A stretch of 64,000 nt of DNA from Pseudomonas sp. BCA17. GTDB taxonomy: Bacteria > Pseudomonadota > Gammaproteobacteria > Pseudomonadales > Pseudomonadaceae. Below, in pieces: positions 48,083 to 56,660 of the stretch. The translations under genes and the position numbers were made by a program. The notes under the pieces were generated by a model. The model was not told the DNA's origin. It did not search any database and saw only the letters and a program-made list of their open reading frames with translations. The DNA is taken from NCBI RefSeq assembly GCF_004519405.1, contig NZ_SGWI01000007.1:124001-188000 (forward strand), in the 5' to 3' direction. The first letter of the stretch is position 1, and each line of letters starts with the position of its first letter.

Positions 48083-49666
48083 TTAGTTACTGATGGCGAG
48101 GATGCTGGCCTGGTAGGAACCCACAAACACATCGAAGTCGCCTACTTCGTTCTGCTCCAGCTCCGCCTGCTGTGCCAGCGACGTACGCGCCAGCTCCTCG
48201 AAGCGCGCCTGCTCCTCGGCCGGCAACGGCTCCTTGCGGAAGTATTCGGCATGCAGCTGGCTCTGGTGCAGGGAGAATTGCGCAAAACTCTCTTTACGTT
48301 CGGCCATTGCCGCCAACACCTGGGCCGATGGCGTCAGGGACGGATCCTTGACCTTCGCCAGTTGGGCGTCCAGCGCCTGGCTGTGCTCGGTGATGCCGTG
48401 GCTTTCATCCAGCAGCGCGGCCAACGGCGCAATCTTCTCCAGCAACTCGGTGGCCCATTCCCTCATGTCCACCGGTGCCCCGTCACGCTGCAACTGCAGG
48501 CCCGGTCGACGGCCTTCCTTGACCACGCTGAGGAAGTTGGACGTGGCGTTGCCGCACTCGTTGTTGGCGAACAGCGGGCTGTCGTTCAGGGCGCAGTACA
48601 GCAGGAAGGCGTCGAGGAAACGCGACTCCGGCAGGTCGATACCCATCGGCAGGAACGGGTTGATGTCCAGGCAGCGCACTTCGATGTACTGGATGCCACG
48701 GGCCATCAGCGCCTGGATCGGCCTCTCACCGGTGTAGGTCACACGCTTGGGGCGAATGTTGGAGTAGTACTCGTTTTCGATCTGCAGGATGTTGGTGTTG
48801 AGCTGAACCCACTCACCGTCCTTGTGGGTGCCGACTTCGACGTACGGCGCGTAGGGCGTTGCCACCGCTGTGCGCAGGCTGTCGGTGTAGCTGGCCAGGT
48901 CGTTGTAGCACGGCGTGAGTCCGGCCTGGGCGTTGCTCTGGTAGCCCAGGTCGCTCATGCGCAGGCTGGTGGCATACGGCAGGTAAAGGGTGTCGGCGTC
49001 CAGTACTTCCAACTGGTGCGAGCGACCACGCAGGAAACCGGCATCCAGAGCCGGCGAGGCACCGAACAGGTACATCAGCAGCCAGCTGTAGCGGCGGAAG
49101 TTGCGGATCAGCGCGATGTAGGCATTGGACTGGTAATCGCGGTCGGTGCCGACGAATCCTTCGGTCTCCTTGAGCAAAGGCCACAACTGTTCCGGCAGGG
49201 AAAAATTGTAGTGAATGCCGGCAATGCACTGCATGGTCTTGCCATAACGCAACGCCAGGCCCTTGCGGTACACGTACTTGAGCTGTCCGATATTGGAGGT
49301 GCCGTAGTAGGCAATCGGAATGTCTTCCTCGGCCGGCAACGGGCACGGCATCGAGGGGCTCCACAGGTATTCGCTGCCGAGCTTGGTGTAGGCAAACCGA
49401 TGGATCTTGTCCAGGCTGCTCAGGGTATCGGCCGGGTTGGGCAGGGCGGGAGTGATGAACTCCAGCAGCGATTCCGAGTAGTCGGTGGTGATCTGTTCGT
49501 GGGTCAGCGCAGCGCCCAGGGCTTCAGGGTGGGGCGTTTGCGCCAGGCGACCTTCACCTGTGACACGTAGGCATTCGCGCTCGATGCCATGCAGGCACTG
49601 CTCTAGCAGGGAGAGGTGTTCGCGCTTGCCGAGCAAAGCCAGGCGGCGGTTGAGAAGTTCGCTCAA
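48083..49666 (-). CDS. gshA: Glutamate-cysteine ligase
   Basis: The 527-residue enzyme joins glutamate and cysteine, the committed step of glutathione synthesis. Sequence support includes HGIERECLRV near the N-terminus, ITTDYSESLLEFITP, and EVRCLDINPFLPMGID, as in proteobacterial GshA. The TTG at 49666 is chosen because AAGGA lies 7 bases before it and because it gives 527 residues, the length I recall for the Pseudomonas protein; a GTG at 49681 is possible. It uses cysteine supplied by the neighbouring sulfur genes and stands downstream of a gene-free interval. Confidence 0.94.
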   Translation of the reverse strand: MSELLNRRLALLGKREHLSLLEQCLHGIERECLRVTGEGRLAQTPHPEALGAALTHEQITTDYSESLLEFITPALPNPADTLSSLDKIHRFAYTKLGSEYLWSPSMPCPLPAEEDIPIAYYGTSNIGQLKYVYRKGLALRYGKTMQCIAGIHYNFSLPEQLWPLLKETEGFVGTDRDYQSNAYIALIRNFRRYSWLLMYLFGASPALDAGFLRGRSHQLEVLDADTLYLPYATSLRMSDLGYQSNAQAGLTPCYNDLASYTDSLRTAVATPYAPYVEVGTHKDGEWVQLNTNILQIENEYYSNIRPKRVTYTGERPIQALMARGIQYIEVRCLDINPFLPMGIDLPESRFLDAFLLYCALNDSPLFANNECGNATSNFLSVVKEGRRPGLQLQRDGAPVDMREWATELLEKIAPLAALLDESHGITEHSQALDAQLAKVKDPSLTPSAQVLAAMAERKESFAQFSLHQSQLHAEYFRKEPLPAEEQARFEELARTSLAQQAELEQNEVGDFDVFVGSYQASILAISN

Positions 49667-49880
49667 GTTGGATTCCTTCACGCGTCAGTCGCCCCAATAT
49701 GGGGGTGGGCAGGACGGTCTACAAGGGTGAAGTTAAAACTGGCGTGATCGCCTGGTTTAGAGTCGATCTGACCCGATCAGTAAAAGCCGACTTCACTCCA
49801 TGAGTTGGGCTATAGCGCGGCAAGAAAATTCCGACGCTGTTATCGCAGCGCCGAAATTAACTCAAATTGAGGGTGGGGAG

Positions 49881-50264
49881 CTATAGGGCAGCGAACGTGC
49901 CTTGTGCTTTTGCGACTAATCTTTCTTCCTGATACACATCCGCTTCGACCACCAGTGTGCGTCGACCCGCGTGGATCACCCGGGCGGTACACAGCACGTC
50001 ACCGTCAGACACGGCGCGGATGTAATTGATTTTGCACTCGATGGTCGCACTCTGCTGGTCAAAGCCATGGGCGCTGGAACAGGCCAGCCCCATCGTAATG
50101 TCTACCAGGCTGAAGATCGCCCCGCCGTGGAGCTTGCCTGCGCGGTTGCGCAGTTGCGGCTCCAGGGTCAAGGCCACCTCGGCAACGCCCTCGTCGAGGC
50201 GTTGCAGGCGGCAGCCGATCAGTTCGCTGAACGCGCTCTGGGTCAAGCCTGCCGGGATTTCCAT
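49881..50264 (-). CDS. PaaI-family hotdog thioesterase
   Basis: The 127-residue hotdog-fold protein has the PaaI signature LRNRAGKLHGGAIFSLVDITMG, with Asp as the likely catalytic acid. It hydrolyses acyl- or aryl-CoA thioesters; the substrate is unknown. Its ATG shares one base with the tex stop (TGATG), so it is translated after tex. Confidence 0.9.
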   Translation of the reverse strand: MEIPAGLTQSAFSELIGCRLQRLDEGVAEVALTLEPQLRNRAGKLHGGAIFSLVDITMGLACSSAHGFDQQSATIECKINYIRAVSDGDVLCTARVIHAGRRTLVVEADVYQEERLVAKAQGTFAAL

Positions 50265-52588
50265 CAGCGTTTCTTCAACTGCTTGGCATTGGCGAACAGT
50301 GACGCCATGGCATTGTTGCTTGGTGCGGCAGTGGCAGTTTCCTTGCGCGGCGCGTTGTTCTGCGACTGGCGCGGCGCCGAGCCGGGGCGGGCACCACGGG
50401 CGCCGTCGATTTTCTCACCTGGGGTGTCGCTCATGCGCATCGACAGGCCGACGCGTTTACGCGGGATGTCGACTTCCATGACCTTGACCTTGACCACGTC
50501 ACCGGCTTTCACCGCTTCGCGTGGATCTTTGATGAATTTCTCCGAAAGCGCGGAAATATGCACCAAGCCGTCCTGATGCACGCCGATATCCACAAAAGCG
50601 CCAAAGTTGGTCACGTTGGTGACTACGCCTTCGAGGATCATGCCCGGCTGCAGATCCTTGAGGTCCTCGACACCGTCCTGGAACTCGGCGGTCTTGAACT
50701 CGGGACGTGGGTCGCGGCCAGGTTTTTCCAGTTCCTGCAGGATGTCGGTGATGGTCGGCACACCGAAGGTTTCATCGGTGTACTTCTTTGGGTCCAGGCG
50801 CTTGAGGAATGCCGCGTCGCCGATCAGCGAGCGGATGTCACGGTTGGTCTCGGCGGCGATGCGCTGCACCAGCGGGTAGGCTTCCGGGTGGACCGCGGAG
50901 GCATCAAGCGGGTTGTCACCGTTCATCACGCGCAGGAAGCCGGCGGCTTGTTCGAAGGTTTTTTCACCCAGGCGTGCGACCTTTTTCAGCGCCGCACGGG
51001 TTTTGAATGCACCGTTTTCATCGCGGTGGGTGACGATGTTCTGCGCCAGGGTGGCGTTGAGGCCGGAGATACGCGCCAGCAACGCTACGGAGGCGGTGTT
51101 TACGTCTACGCCCACGGCGTTCACGCAGTCTTCTACTACCGCGTCCAGACCGCGCGCCAGTTTCAGTTGCGACACGTCGTGCTGGTACTGGCCGACGCCG
51201 ATGGATTTAGGGTCGATTTTCACCAATTCGGCCAGCGGATCCTGCAGGCGGCGGGCGATGGACACCGCGCCACGGATCGACACGTCGAGGTCCGGGAATT
51301 CCTTGGACGCCAGTTCCGACGCCGAATAGACCGAAGCGCCGGCCTCGGAGACCATGACCTTGGTCATCTTCATCGCTGGGTATTTTTTGATCAGCTCGGC
51401 GGCCAGTTTATCGGTTTCGCGGCTGGCGGTGCCGTTGCCGATGGCAATCAGATCCACCGCGTGCTTGGCACACAACGCGGCCAGGATCGCCAGGGTCTGG
51501 TCCCACTTGTTGTGGGGTACGTGGGGGTACACGGTGGCGTGGTCCAGCAGCTTGCCGGTGGCGTCGACCACGGCGACCTTGCAACCGGTGCGCAGGCCCG
51601 GGTCCAGGCCCAGCGTCGCGCGCGGGCCTGCCGGGGCGGCCAGCAACAGGTCGTGCAGGTTGTGGGCGAACACGTTGATCGCCTCGGTTTCAGCGCCGTC
51701 GCGCAGTTCACCCAGCAGGTCGGTTTCCAGGTGGGTGTAGAGCTTGACCTTCCAGGTCCAGCGCACGACTTCACCGAGCCATTTGTCCGCAGGACGATTC
51801 TGGTTCTGGATGCCGAATTGTTGACCGATCATGCCTTCGCACGGGTGCATGGTGCCCGGCAGTTCGTCGCCGACTTTCAGCGCGGTGCTGAGAATGCCTT
51901 CGTTGCGCCCACGGAAAATGGCGAGTGCACGGTGGGACGGCATGCTTTTGAGCGGTTCGTCGTGCTCGAAGTAATCGCGGAACTTGGCGCCTTCTTCCTC
52001 TTTGCCGGCGATGACGCGGGCGCTGAGCGTGGCTTCCTGCTTGAGGTAAGTGCGCAGTTTTTCCAGCAGGCTGGCGTCTTCGGCGAAGCGCTCCATCAGG
52101 ATGTACTTGGCGCCTTCAAGGGCGGCCTTGACGTCGGCGACGCCTTTGTCGGCGTTGACGAAGCGGGCCGCTTCAGTGTCCGGCGTCAGCGACGGGTCGT
52201 TGAACAGACCGTCGGCCAAGTCCCCCAGGCCGGCTTCCAGGGCGATCTGGCCCTTGGTGCGACGCTTCTGCTTGTACGGCAGGTAGAGGTCTTCGAGGCG
52301 GGTCTTGGTGTCGGCGAGCTTGATGTCGCGTTCCAATTGTGGGGTCAGCTTGCCCTGTTCCTCGATGCTGGCGAGGATGCTGATGCGCCGTTCGTCGAGT
52401 TCTCGCAAGTAGCGCAAGCGCTCTTCCAGGTGGCGTAGTTGGGTGTCGTCGAGGCTGCCGGTCACTTCTTTCCGGTAACGGGCGATGAAGGGCACCGTGG
52501 AGCCTTCGTCCAGTAGAGCGACGGCCGCTTCGACCTGTTGTGGGCGTACGCCGAGTTCCTCGGCGATGCGGCTGTTGATGCTGTCCAT
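50264..52588 (-). CDS. tex: Tex family transcription accessory protein
   Basis: The 774-residue cytoplasmic protein has a helical N-terminal region, a YqgF-like RNase-H fold (ATLGLDPGLRTGCKVAVVDAT), helix-hairpin-helix segments (NTASVALLARISGLNATLAQNIV) and a C-terminal S1 RNA-binding domain (EGVVTNVTNFGAFVDIGVHQDG). Family members bind nucleic acids and affect transcription and toxin expression. The Lys/Arg/Ser-rich tail (TAAPSNNAMASLFANAKQ) is normal for Pseudomonas. The thioesterase gene is coupled to its end. Confidence 0.95.
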   Translation of the reverse strand: MDSINSRIAEELGVRPQQVEAAVALLDEGSTVPFIARYRKEVTGSLDDTQLRHLEERLRYLRELDERRISILASIEEQGKLTPQLERDIKLADTKTRLEDLYLPYKQKRRTKGQIALEAGLGDLADGLFNDPSLTPDTEAARFVNADKGVADVKAALEGAKYILMERFAEDASLLEKLRTYLKQEATLSARVIAGKEEEGAKFRDYFEHDEPLKSMPSHRALAIFRGRNEGILSTALKVGDELPGTMHPCEGMIGQQFGIQNQNRPADKWLGEVVRWTWKVKLYTHLETDLLGELRDGAETEAINVFAHNLHDLLLAAPAGPRATLGLDPGLRTGCKVAVVDATGKLLDHATVYPHVPHNKWDQTLAILAALCAKHAVDLIAIGNGTASRETDKLAAELIKKYPAMKMTKVMVSEAGASVYSASELASKEFPDLDVSIRGAVSIARRLQDPLAELVKIDPKSIGVGQYQHDVSQLKLARGLDAVVEDCVNAVGVDVNTASVALLARISGLNATLAQNIVTHRDENGAFKTRAALKKVARLGEKTFEQAAGFLRVMNGDNPLDASAVHPEAYPLVQRIAAETNRDIRSLIGDAAFLKRLDPKKYTDETFGVPTITDILQELEKPGRDPRPEFKTAEFQDGVEDLKDLQPGMILEGVVTNVTNFGAFVDIGVHQDGLVHISALSEKFIKDPREAVKAGDVVKVKVMEVDIPRKRVGLSMRMSDTPGEKIDGARGARPGSAPRQSQNNAPRKETATAAPSNNAMASLFANAKQLKKR

Positions 52589-52944
52589 AAAACCACCTGA
52601 AATTCTTGAAAGCAGCTTGCCGGCCCGGAAAACAAGGCTTGCAAGGCTGGTTGAGCGGCCCGACTGGCGCCGCTGCCTGGGTCAACAGGCAGCCTATTGA
52701 CCCTCGAAATTGAAAAAATCACGACAAACGAATGAAAAAAAGCCCGGCAGTAAACGGTAACGATCTGACGTTGCCCCGCACGAAGGCGCCGCATTATAAC
52801 CAGCGTTCCGACCTTGGGTGGTAACGCGCCGGTGGTCGCCGCACGCGGGTTCGCTGGCGGCAGAGGAAAAATCTGCTAACAATGCACACGGTGCGTATAA
52901 CGGCACCTAAGCCATAATGCGCGCCGAGATAAGAGGAGCATCCA
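52589..52944. other. Promoter interval between tex and ompR
   Basis: About 356 bases between divergent tex and ompR. AAGAGGAG lies before the ompR ATG, and CATAAT near 52912 could be a -10 box. No gene, repeat or clear operator was seen; no long palindrome is present. Confidence 0.5.
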
Positions 52945-53685
52945 ATGAGCAGCACTGTACAAACTGCTGAAGGCGAAAAAATTCTCATCGTTGATGACGA
53001 TCCGGGGCTGAGCAGCCTGCTGGAGCGCTTCTTCAACTCCAAAGGCTATCGCGCCCGCGCGGTGCCGAACACCGAGCAGATGGATCGTCTGCTGGGGCGC
53101 GAGGTGTTCAACCTGGTCGTCCTCGACCTGATGTTGCCCGGCGAAGACGGTCTTACCGCCTGCAAGCGCCTGCGGGGTGCGAACAACCAGATTCCAATCA
53201 TCATGCTGACCGCCAAGGGCGATGAGCTGAGCCGCATCAAGGGCCTTGAGCTGGGCGCTGATGATTACCTGGCCAAGCCGTTCAACCCGGACGAGTTGAT
53301 GGCCCGGGTCAAGGCCGTATTGCGTCGTCAGGCTCCGCCGGTACCGGGCGCCCCAGGCAGCGAAGACGAAAGCGTCACCTTTGGTGACTACGAATTGTCG
53401 CTGGCCACCCGTGAGCTCAAGCGTGGCGATGAAGTGCACATGCTGACCACCGGCGAATTCGCAGTACTCAAGGCGTTGGTGATGAACGCGCGCCAACCGT
53501 TGACCCGCGACAAGCTGATGAACCTGGCCCGTGGCCGGGAGTGGGATGCGCTGGAGCGTTCCATCGACGTGCAGATCTCCCGTCTGCGCCGGATGATCGA
53601 GCCTGATCCGTCCAAGCCGCGGTATATCCAGACGGTATGGGGCGTGGGTTATGTGTTCGTGCCGGATGGCAATAAAACCAGTTGA
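52945..53685 (+). CDS. ompR: Two-component response regulator OmpR
   Basis: The 246-residue regulator has a receiver domain with acidic pocket Asp17/Asp18, phospho-acceptor Asp61 (VVLDLMLPG), and Lys111 (LAKPFNP). A winged-helix OmpR-type DNA-binding domain follows (RQPLTRDKLMNLARGREWDA; VQISRLRRMIE). It is probably phosphorylated by the kinase encoded 117 bases downstream and regulates envelope or osmotic genes. Good ribosome binding site. The 117-base gap to envZ contains no clear terminator. Confidence 0.95.
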   Translation: MSSTVQTAEGEKILIVDDDPGLSSLLERFFNSKGYRARAVPNTEQMDRLLGREVFNLVVLDLMLPGEDGLTACKRLRGANNQIPIIMLTAKGDELSRIKGLELGADDYLAKPFNPDELMARVKAVLRRQAPPVPGAPGSEDESVTFGDYELSLATRELKRGDEVHMLTTGEFAVLKALVMNARQPLTRDKLMNLARGREWDALERSIDVQISRLRRMIEPDPSKPRYIQTVWGVGYVFVPDGNKTS

Positions 53686-53802
53686 CCGATGATTTGCAGG
53701 GACGGGTATTTCGGCGTTTGGCTCCATGAGAGTCAACGGGATGCCCGGCGTCTGCAATTCTGCGAGCGCCCTTCGTTCCTGCAAGGTATCTAGCTGTCTT
53801 CT

Positions 53803-55116
53803 ATGAAAACCCCGCTGTGGTTCCCGCAAAGTTTCTTTTCCCGCACGCTCTGGCTGGTGCTGATCGTCGTTCTGTTTTCCAAGGCACTCACGCTGGTTTA
53901 TCTGTTGATGAACGAAGACGTGCTGGTGGATCGGCAATACAGTCACGGCGTCGCGCTGACCCTGCGTGCCTATTGGGCTGCCGATCCGGAGAACCGCGAG
54001 AAGATCGCCAAGGCTGCGACATTGGTTCGCGTGGCGGGCGCGGGTGTGCCGGAGGGCGAGCAGCACTGGCCCTACAGTGAGATCTACCAGCGACAGATGC
54101 AGGCCGAGCTGGGTGATGACACCGAGGTGCGGCTGCGCATGCATGTGTCACCCGCGCTATGGGTGAGGGCGCCCAGCCTGGGTCAGGACTGGCTGAAAGT
54201 ACCGCTTTATCCGCACCCGCTGCGGGGGCAGAAGATCTGGAACGTGCTGGGTTGGTTCCTGGCCATTGGTTTGCTTTCTACCGCATCCGCCTGGATTTTC
54301 GTCCGTCAGCTCAACCAGCCCCTGAAACGTCTGGTGTTCGCTGCCCGTCAACTGGGGCAGGGGCGTAGCGTGCGCCTGCCGGTCAGCGATACGCCCAGTG
54401 AAATGACTGAGGTGTACAGCGCGTTCAACCAGATGGCGGAGGACGTCGAACAGGCAGGACGCGAACGCGAACTGATGCTGGCGGGCGTATCCCATGACCT
54501 GCGCACGCCATTGACGCGCTTGCGGCTGTCCCTGGAGTTGATGGGCAGCCATAACGACCTGACGGATGACATGGTCCGCGACATCGAGGATATGGACGCG
54601 ATTCTTGATCAGTTCCTGGCGTTTATTCGGGACGGGCGAGATGAAGTGGTTGAAGAGGTCGACCTCACGGACCTGGTTCGTGAAGTCGTGGCCCCTTACA
54701 ACCAGAACGGCGAGCAGGTGCGCATGCGTCTGGAACCGATCCAACCGTTTGCGCTGCGCAGGGTGTCGATGAAGCGTCTGCTGAATAACCTTATCGGCAA
54801 CGCTTTGCATCACGCCGGTTCAGATGTGGAAGTGGCGGCCTATGTGTCCGGTGACAGCGCCGCGCCCTATGTGGTGCTGAGCGTGATGGATCGGGGGACG
54901 GGTATCGACCCGGCGGAACTGGAAGGTATCTTCAACCCCTTCACCCGTGGCGATCGTGCCCGTGGGGGCAAAGGTACTGGCCTGGGGCTGGCGATCGTGC
55001 GGCGGATTGCCTCGATGCACGGTGGCAATGTCGAACTGCGTAATCGTGAGGAAGGTGGCCTGGAGGCACGAGTGCGCCTGCCGCTTGGCTTGATGCTGCC
55101 TAGGGACGCGGTGTAG
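53803..55116 (+). CDS. envZ: Two-component sensor histidine kinase EnvZ-type
   Basis: The 437-residue membrane kinase has an N-terminal membrane helix (LWLVLIVVLFSKALTLVYLL), a periplasmic sensor region, a second helix near residues 148-165, a HAMP domain (RQLNQPLKRLVFAARQLGQG), the dimerisation box SHDLRTPLTRLR with phospho-accepting His231, and an ATPase domain with N box NNLIGNALHHA and G boxes DRGTGID and GTGLGLAIV. It phosphorylates OmpR. The end of the gene is followed 10 bases later by a heptamer repeat array and then the convergent rimK. Confidence 0.93.
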   Translation: MKTPLWFPQSFFSRTLWLVLIVVLFSKALTLVYLLMNEDVLVDRQYSHGVALTLRAYWAADPENREKIAKAATLVRVAGAGVPEGEQHWPYSEIYQRQMQAELGDDTEVRLRMHVSPALWVRAPSLGQDWLKVPLYPHPLRGQKIWNVLGWFLAIGLLSTASAWIFVRQLNQPLKRLVFAARQLGQGRSVRLPVSDTPSEMTEVYSAFNQMAEDVEQAGRERELMLAGVSHDLRTPLTRLRLSLELMGSHNDLTDDMVRDIEDMDAILDQFLAFIRDGRDEVVEEVDLTDLVREVVAPYNQNGEQVRMRLEPIQPFALRRVSMKRLLNNLIGNALHHAGSDVEVAAYVSGDSAAPYVVLSVMDRGTGIDPAELEGIFNPFTRGDRARGGKGTGLGLAIVRRIASMHGGNVELRNREEGGLEARVRLPLGLMLPRDAV

Positions 55117-55126
55117 GTGTAGGAGC

Positions 55127-55259
55127 AGCTACAAGCTACAAGCTACAAGCTACAAGCTACAAGCTACAAGCTACAAGCTACAAGCCACAAGCCACAAGCC
55201 ACAAGAAAAAAGCAGCCTGCCTTTCTCTTGCAGCTTGCAGCTTGCAGCTTGTAGCTGCT
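55127..55259. repeat. Eleven-unit AGCTACA/AGCCACA heptamer array with inverted arm
   Basis: Eight AGCTACA and three AGCCACA units run in tandem from 55127 to 55203. After a 23-base spacer an inverted arm at 55227-55259 (CTTGCAGC repeats ending TTGTAGCTGCT) pairs with the array. AGCAGCTACAAGCT at the outer end matches perfectly and the rest imperfectly. It fills the gap between convergent envZ and rimK. It is the same unit as in the array after exbD. Confidence 0.92.
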
Positions 55260-55262
55260 TCA

Positions 55263-56168
55263 TTACCCCTTCCCTTTGGTCCTGGTCATATTCGGCCCGC
55301 CATTCTTCTCCAGATGCTGAATGATGATCCCCGCCACATCCTTGCCCGTGGTGGTCTCGATGCCTTCCAGGCCCGGGGACGAGTTCACTTCCATCACCAG
55401 CGGCCCATGGTTGGAGCGCAGGATATCTACACCCGCCACGCTCAACCCCATCACCTTGGCTGCGCGCAGCGCGGTCATGCGTTCTTCCGGGGTGATCTTG
55501 ATCAGGCTGGCGCTGCCGCCACGGTGCAGGTTGGAACGGAACTCCCCTGGCTTGGCCTGGCGCTTCATCGCCGCAATCACTTTGTCGCCCACCACGAAGC
55601 AGCGGATATCCGCGCCACCGGCTTCCTTGATGTATTCCTGCACCATGATGTTCTGCTTGAGGCCCATGAATGCCTCGATCACCGATTCCGCCGCCGTCGC
55701 CGTTTCACACAGCACTACGCCGATGCCCTGGGTACCTTCCAGTACCTTGATTACCAGCGGCGCGCCGTTGACCATGTCGATCAGGTCGGGGATGTCGTCC
55801 GGTGAGTGAGCAAAACCGGTGACCGGCAGGCCGATGCCTCGACGCGAGAGCAATTGCAGCGAACGCAGCTTGTCCCGAGAGCGTGCGATGGCTACCGATT
55901 CATTAAGGGGAAATACCCCCATCATTTCGAACTGGCGCAACACCGCGCAGCCGTAGAAAGTGACCGAGGCACCGATACGCGGGATCACCGCATCAAACCC
56001 TTCCAGCGGCTTGCCCCGGTAATGGATCTGTGGCTTGTGGCTGGCAATGTTCATGTAGGCTCGCAACGTGTCGATCACCACCATTTCATGGCCACGTTCG
56101 GTGCCGGCCTCAACCAGGCGGCGGGTGGAATACAGACGCGGGTTTCGCGACAGCACAGCAATCTTCAT
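55263..56168 (-). CDS. rimK: Ribosomal protein S6 glutamate ligase RimK
   Basis: The 301-residue ATP-grasp enzyme has an N-terminal RimK domain (MKIAVLSRNPRLYSTRRL), then ATP-grasp motifs (GAPLVIKVLEGTQGIGVVLCE; VMEVNSSPGLEGIE). It adds glutamate residues to the C-terminus of ribosomal protein S6. In P. fluorescens this alters the proteome for rhizosphere adaptation and is controlled by RimA and RimB. Its start lies in the end of rimB (4-base overlap). It ends at 55263, close to the heptamer array. Confidence 0.94.
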   Translation of the reverse strand: MKIAVLSRNPRLYSTRRLVEAGTERGHEMVVIDTLRAYMNIASHKPQIHYRGKPLEGFDAVIPRIGASVTFYGCAVLRQFEMMGVFPLNESVAIARSRDKLRSLQLLSRRGIGLPVTGFAHSPDDIPDLIDMVNGAPLVIKVLEGTQGIGVVLCETATAAESVIEAFMGLKQNIMVQEYIKEAGGADIRCFVVGDKVIAAMKRQAKPGEFRSNLHRGGSASLIKITPEERMTALRAAKVMGLSVAGVDILRSNHGPLVMEVNSSPGLEGIETTTGKDVAGIIIQHLEKNGGPNMTRTKGKG

Positions 56169-56647
56169 GCAGCACCTGGGACAGAAATAGTTGAGACCGG
56201 GAACACCGGCTTGTCTTGAACGTACTTGATGCCGGGATTGACCACCAACTGGCCGTCAATCAGCGCCTTGGAGCCGAGCAACAGGCGATAACGCATGGCC
56301 TTGCGGCAGGCCAGGGTGAACTCCACCCGCCACACCCGGTCACCCAGCGCCAACGTAGTGCTGATCACGTAACGTACCTGCGCATGCCCGTTGGAGCTCT
56401 TGATGGTCTTCATCGTCACCAGGGGCGCTTCGCAACGGCGGTGACGCAGTTGCACAACGCTGCCCAGGTGCGCGGTAAAACGAACCCATTTTTCACCGTC
56501 ACGCTCAAACGGCTCGATATCGGTGGCATGCAGGCTGGAGGTGCTGGCGCCGGTGTCGATCTTCGCGCGCAGGCCCGCCACCCCCAAGTCGGGAAGGGCC
56601 ACCCACTCACGCAGACCCACAACGGTCAAATGGTCAAATGTCTTCAA
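56165..56647 (-). CDS. rimB: RimB, retropepsin-like aspartyl protease family regulator
   Basis: The 160-residue protein has AKIDTGASTSSLHA near residues 28-41, with the DTGAS motif of single-domain retropepsin-like proteases (formerly called ATP-dependent zinc protease). In the Rim system it is known as a modulator of RimK activity together with RimA. The order rimA-rimB-rimK on the minus strand matches the P. fluorescens rim operon. It overlaps rimK by 4 bases. Confidence 0.9.
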   Translation of the reverse strand: MKTFDHLTVVGLREWVALPDLGVAGLRAKIDTGASTSSLHATDIEPFERDGEKWVRFTAHLGSVVQLRHRRCEAPLVTMKTIKSSNGHAQVRYVISTTLALGDRVWRVEFTLACRKAMRYRLLLGSKALIDGQLVVNPGIKYVQDKPVFPVSTISVPGAA

Positions 56648-56660
56648 TATAGGTAACCGG

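Noticed and set aside
50558..52438. 626-codon open frame opposite tex
   Set aside because: Antisense shadow of a conserved gene; no ribosome binding site and low-complexity Val/Gln/Gly/Arg composition.
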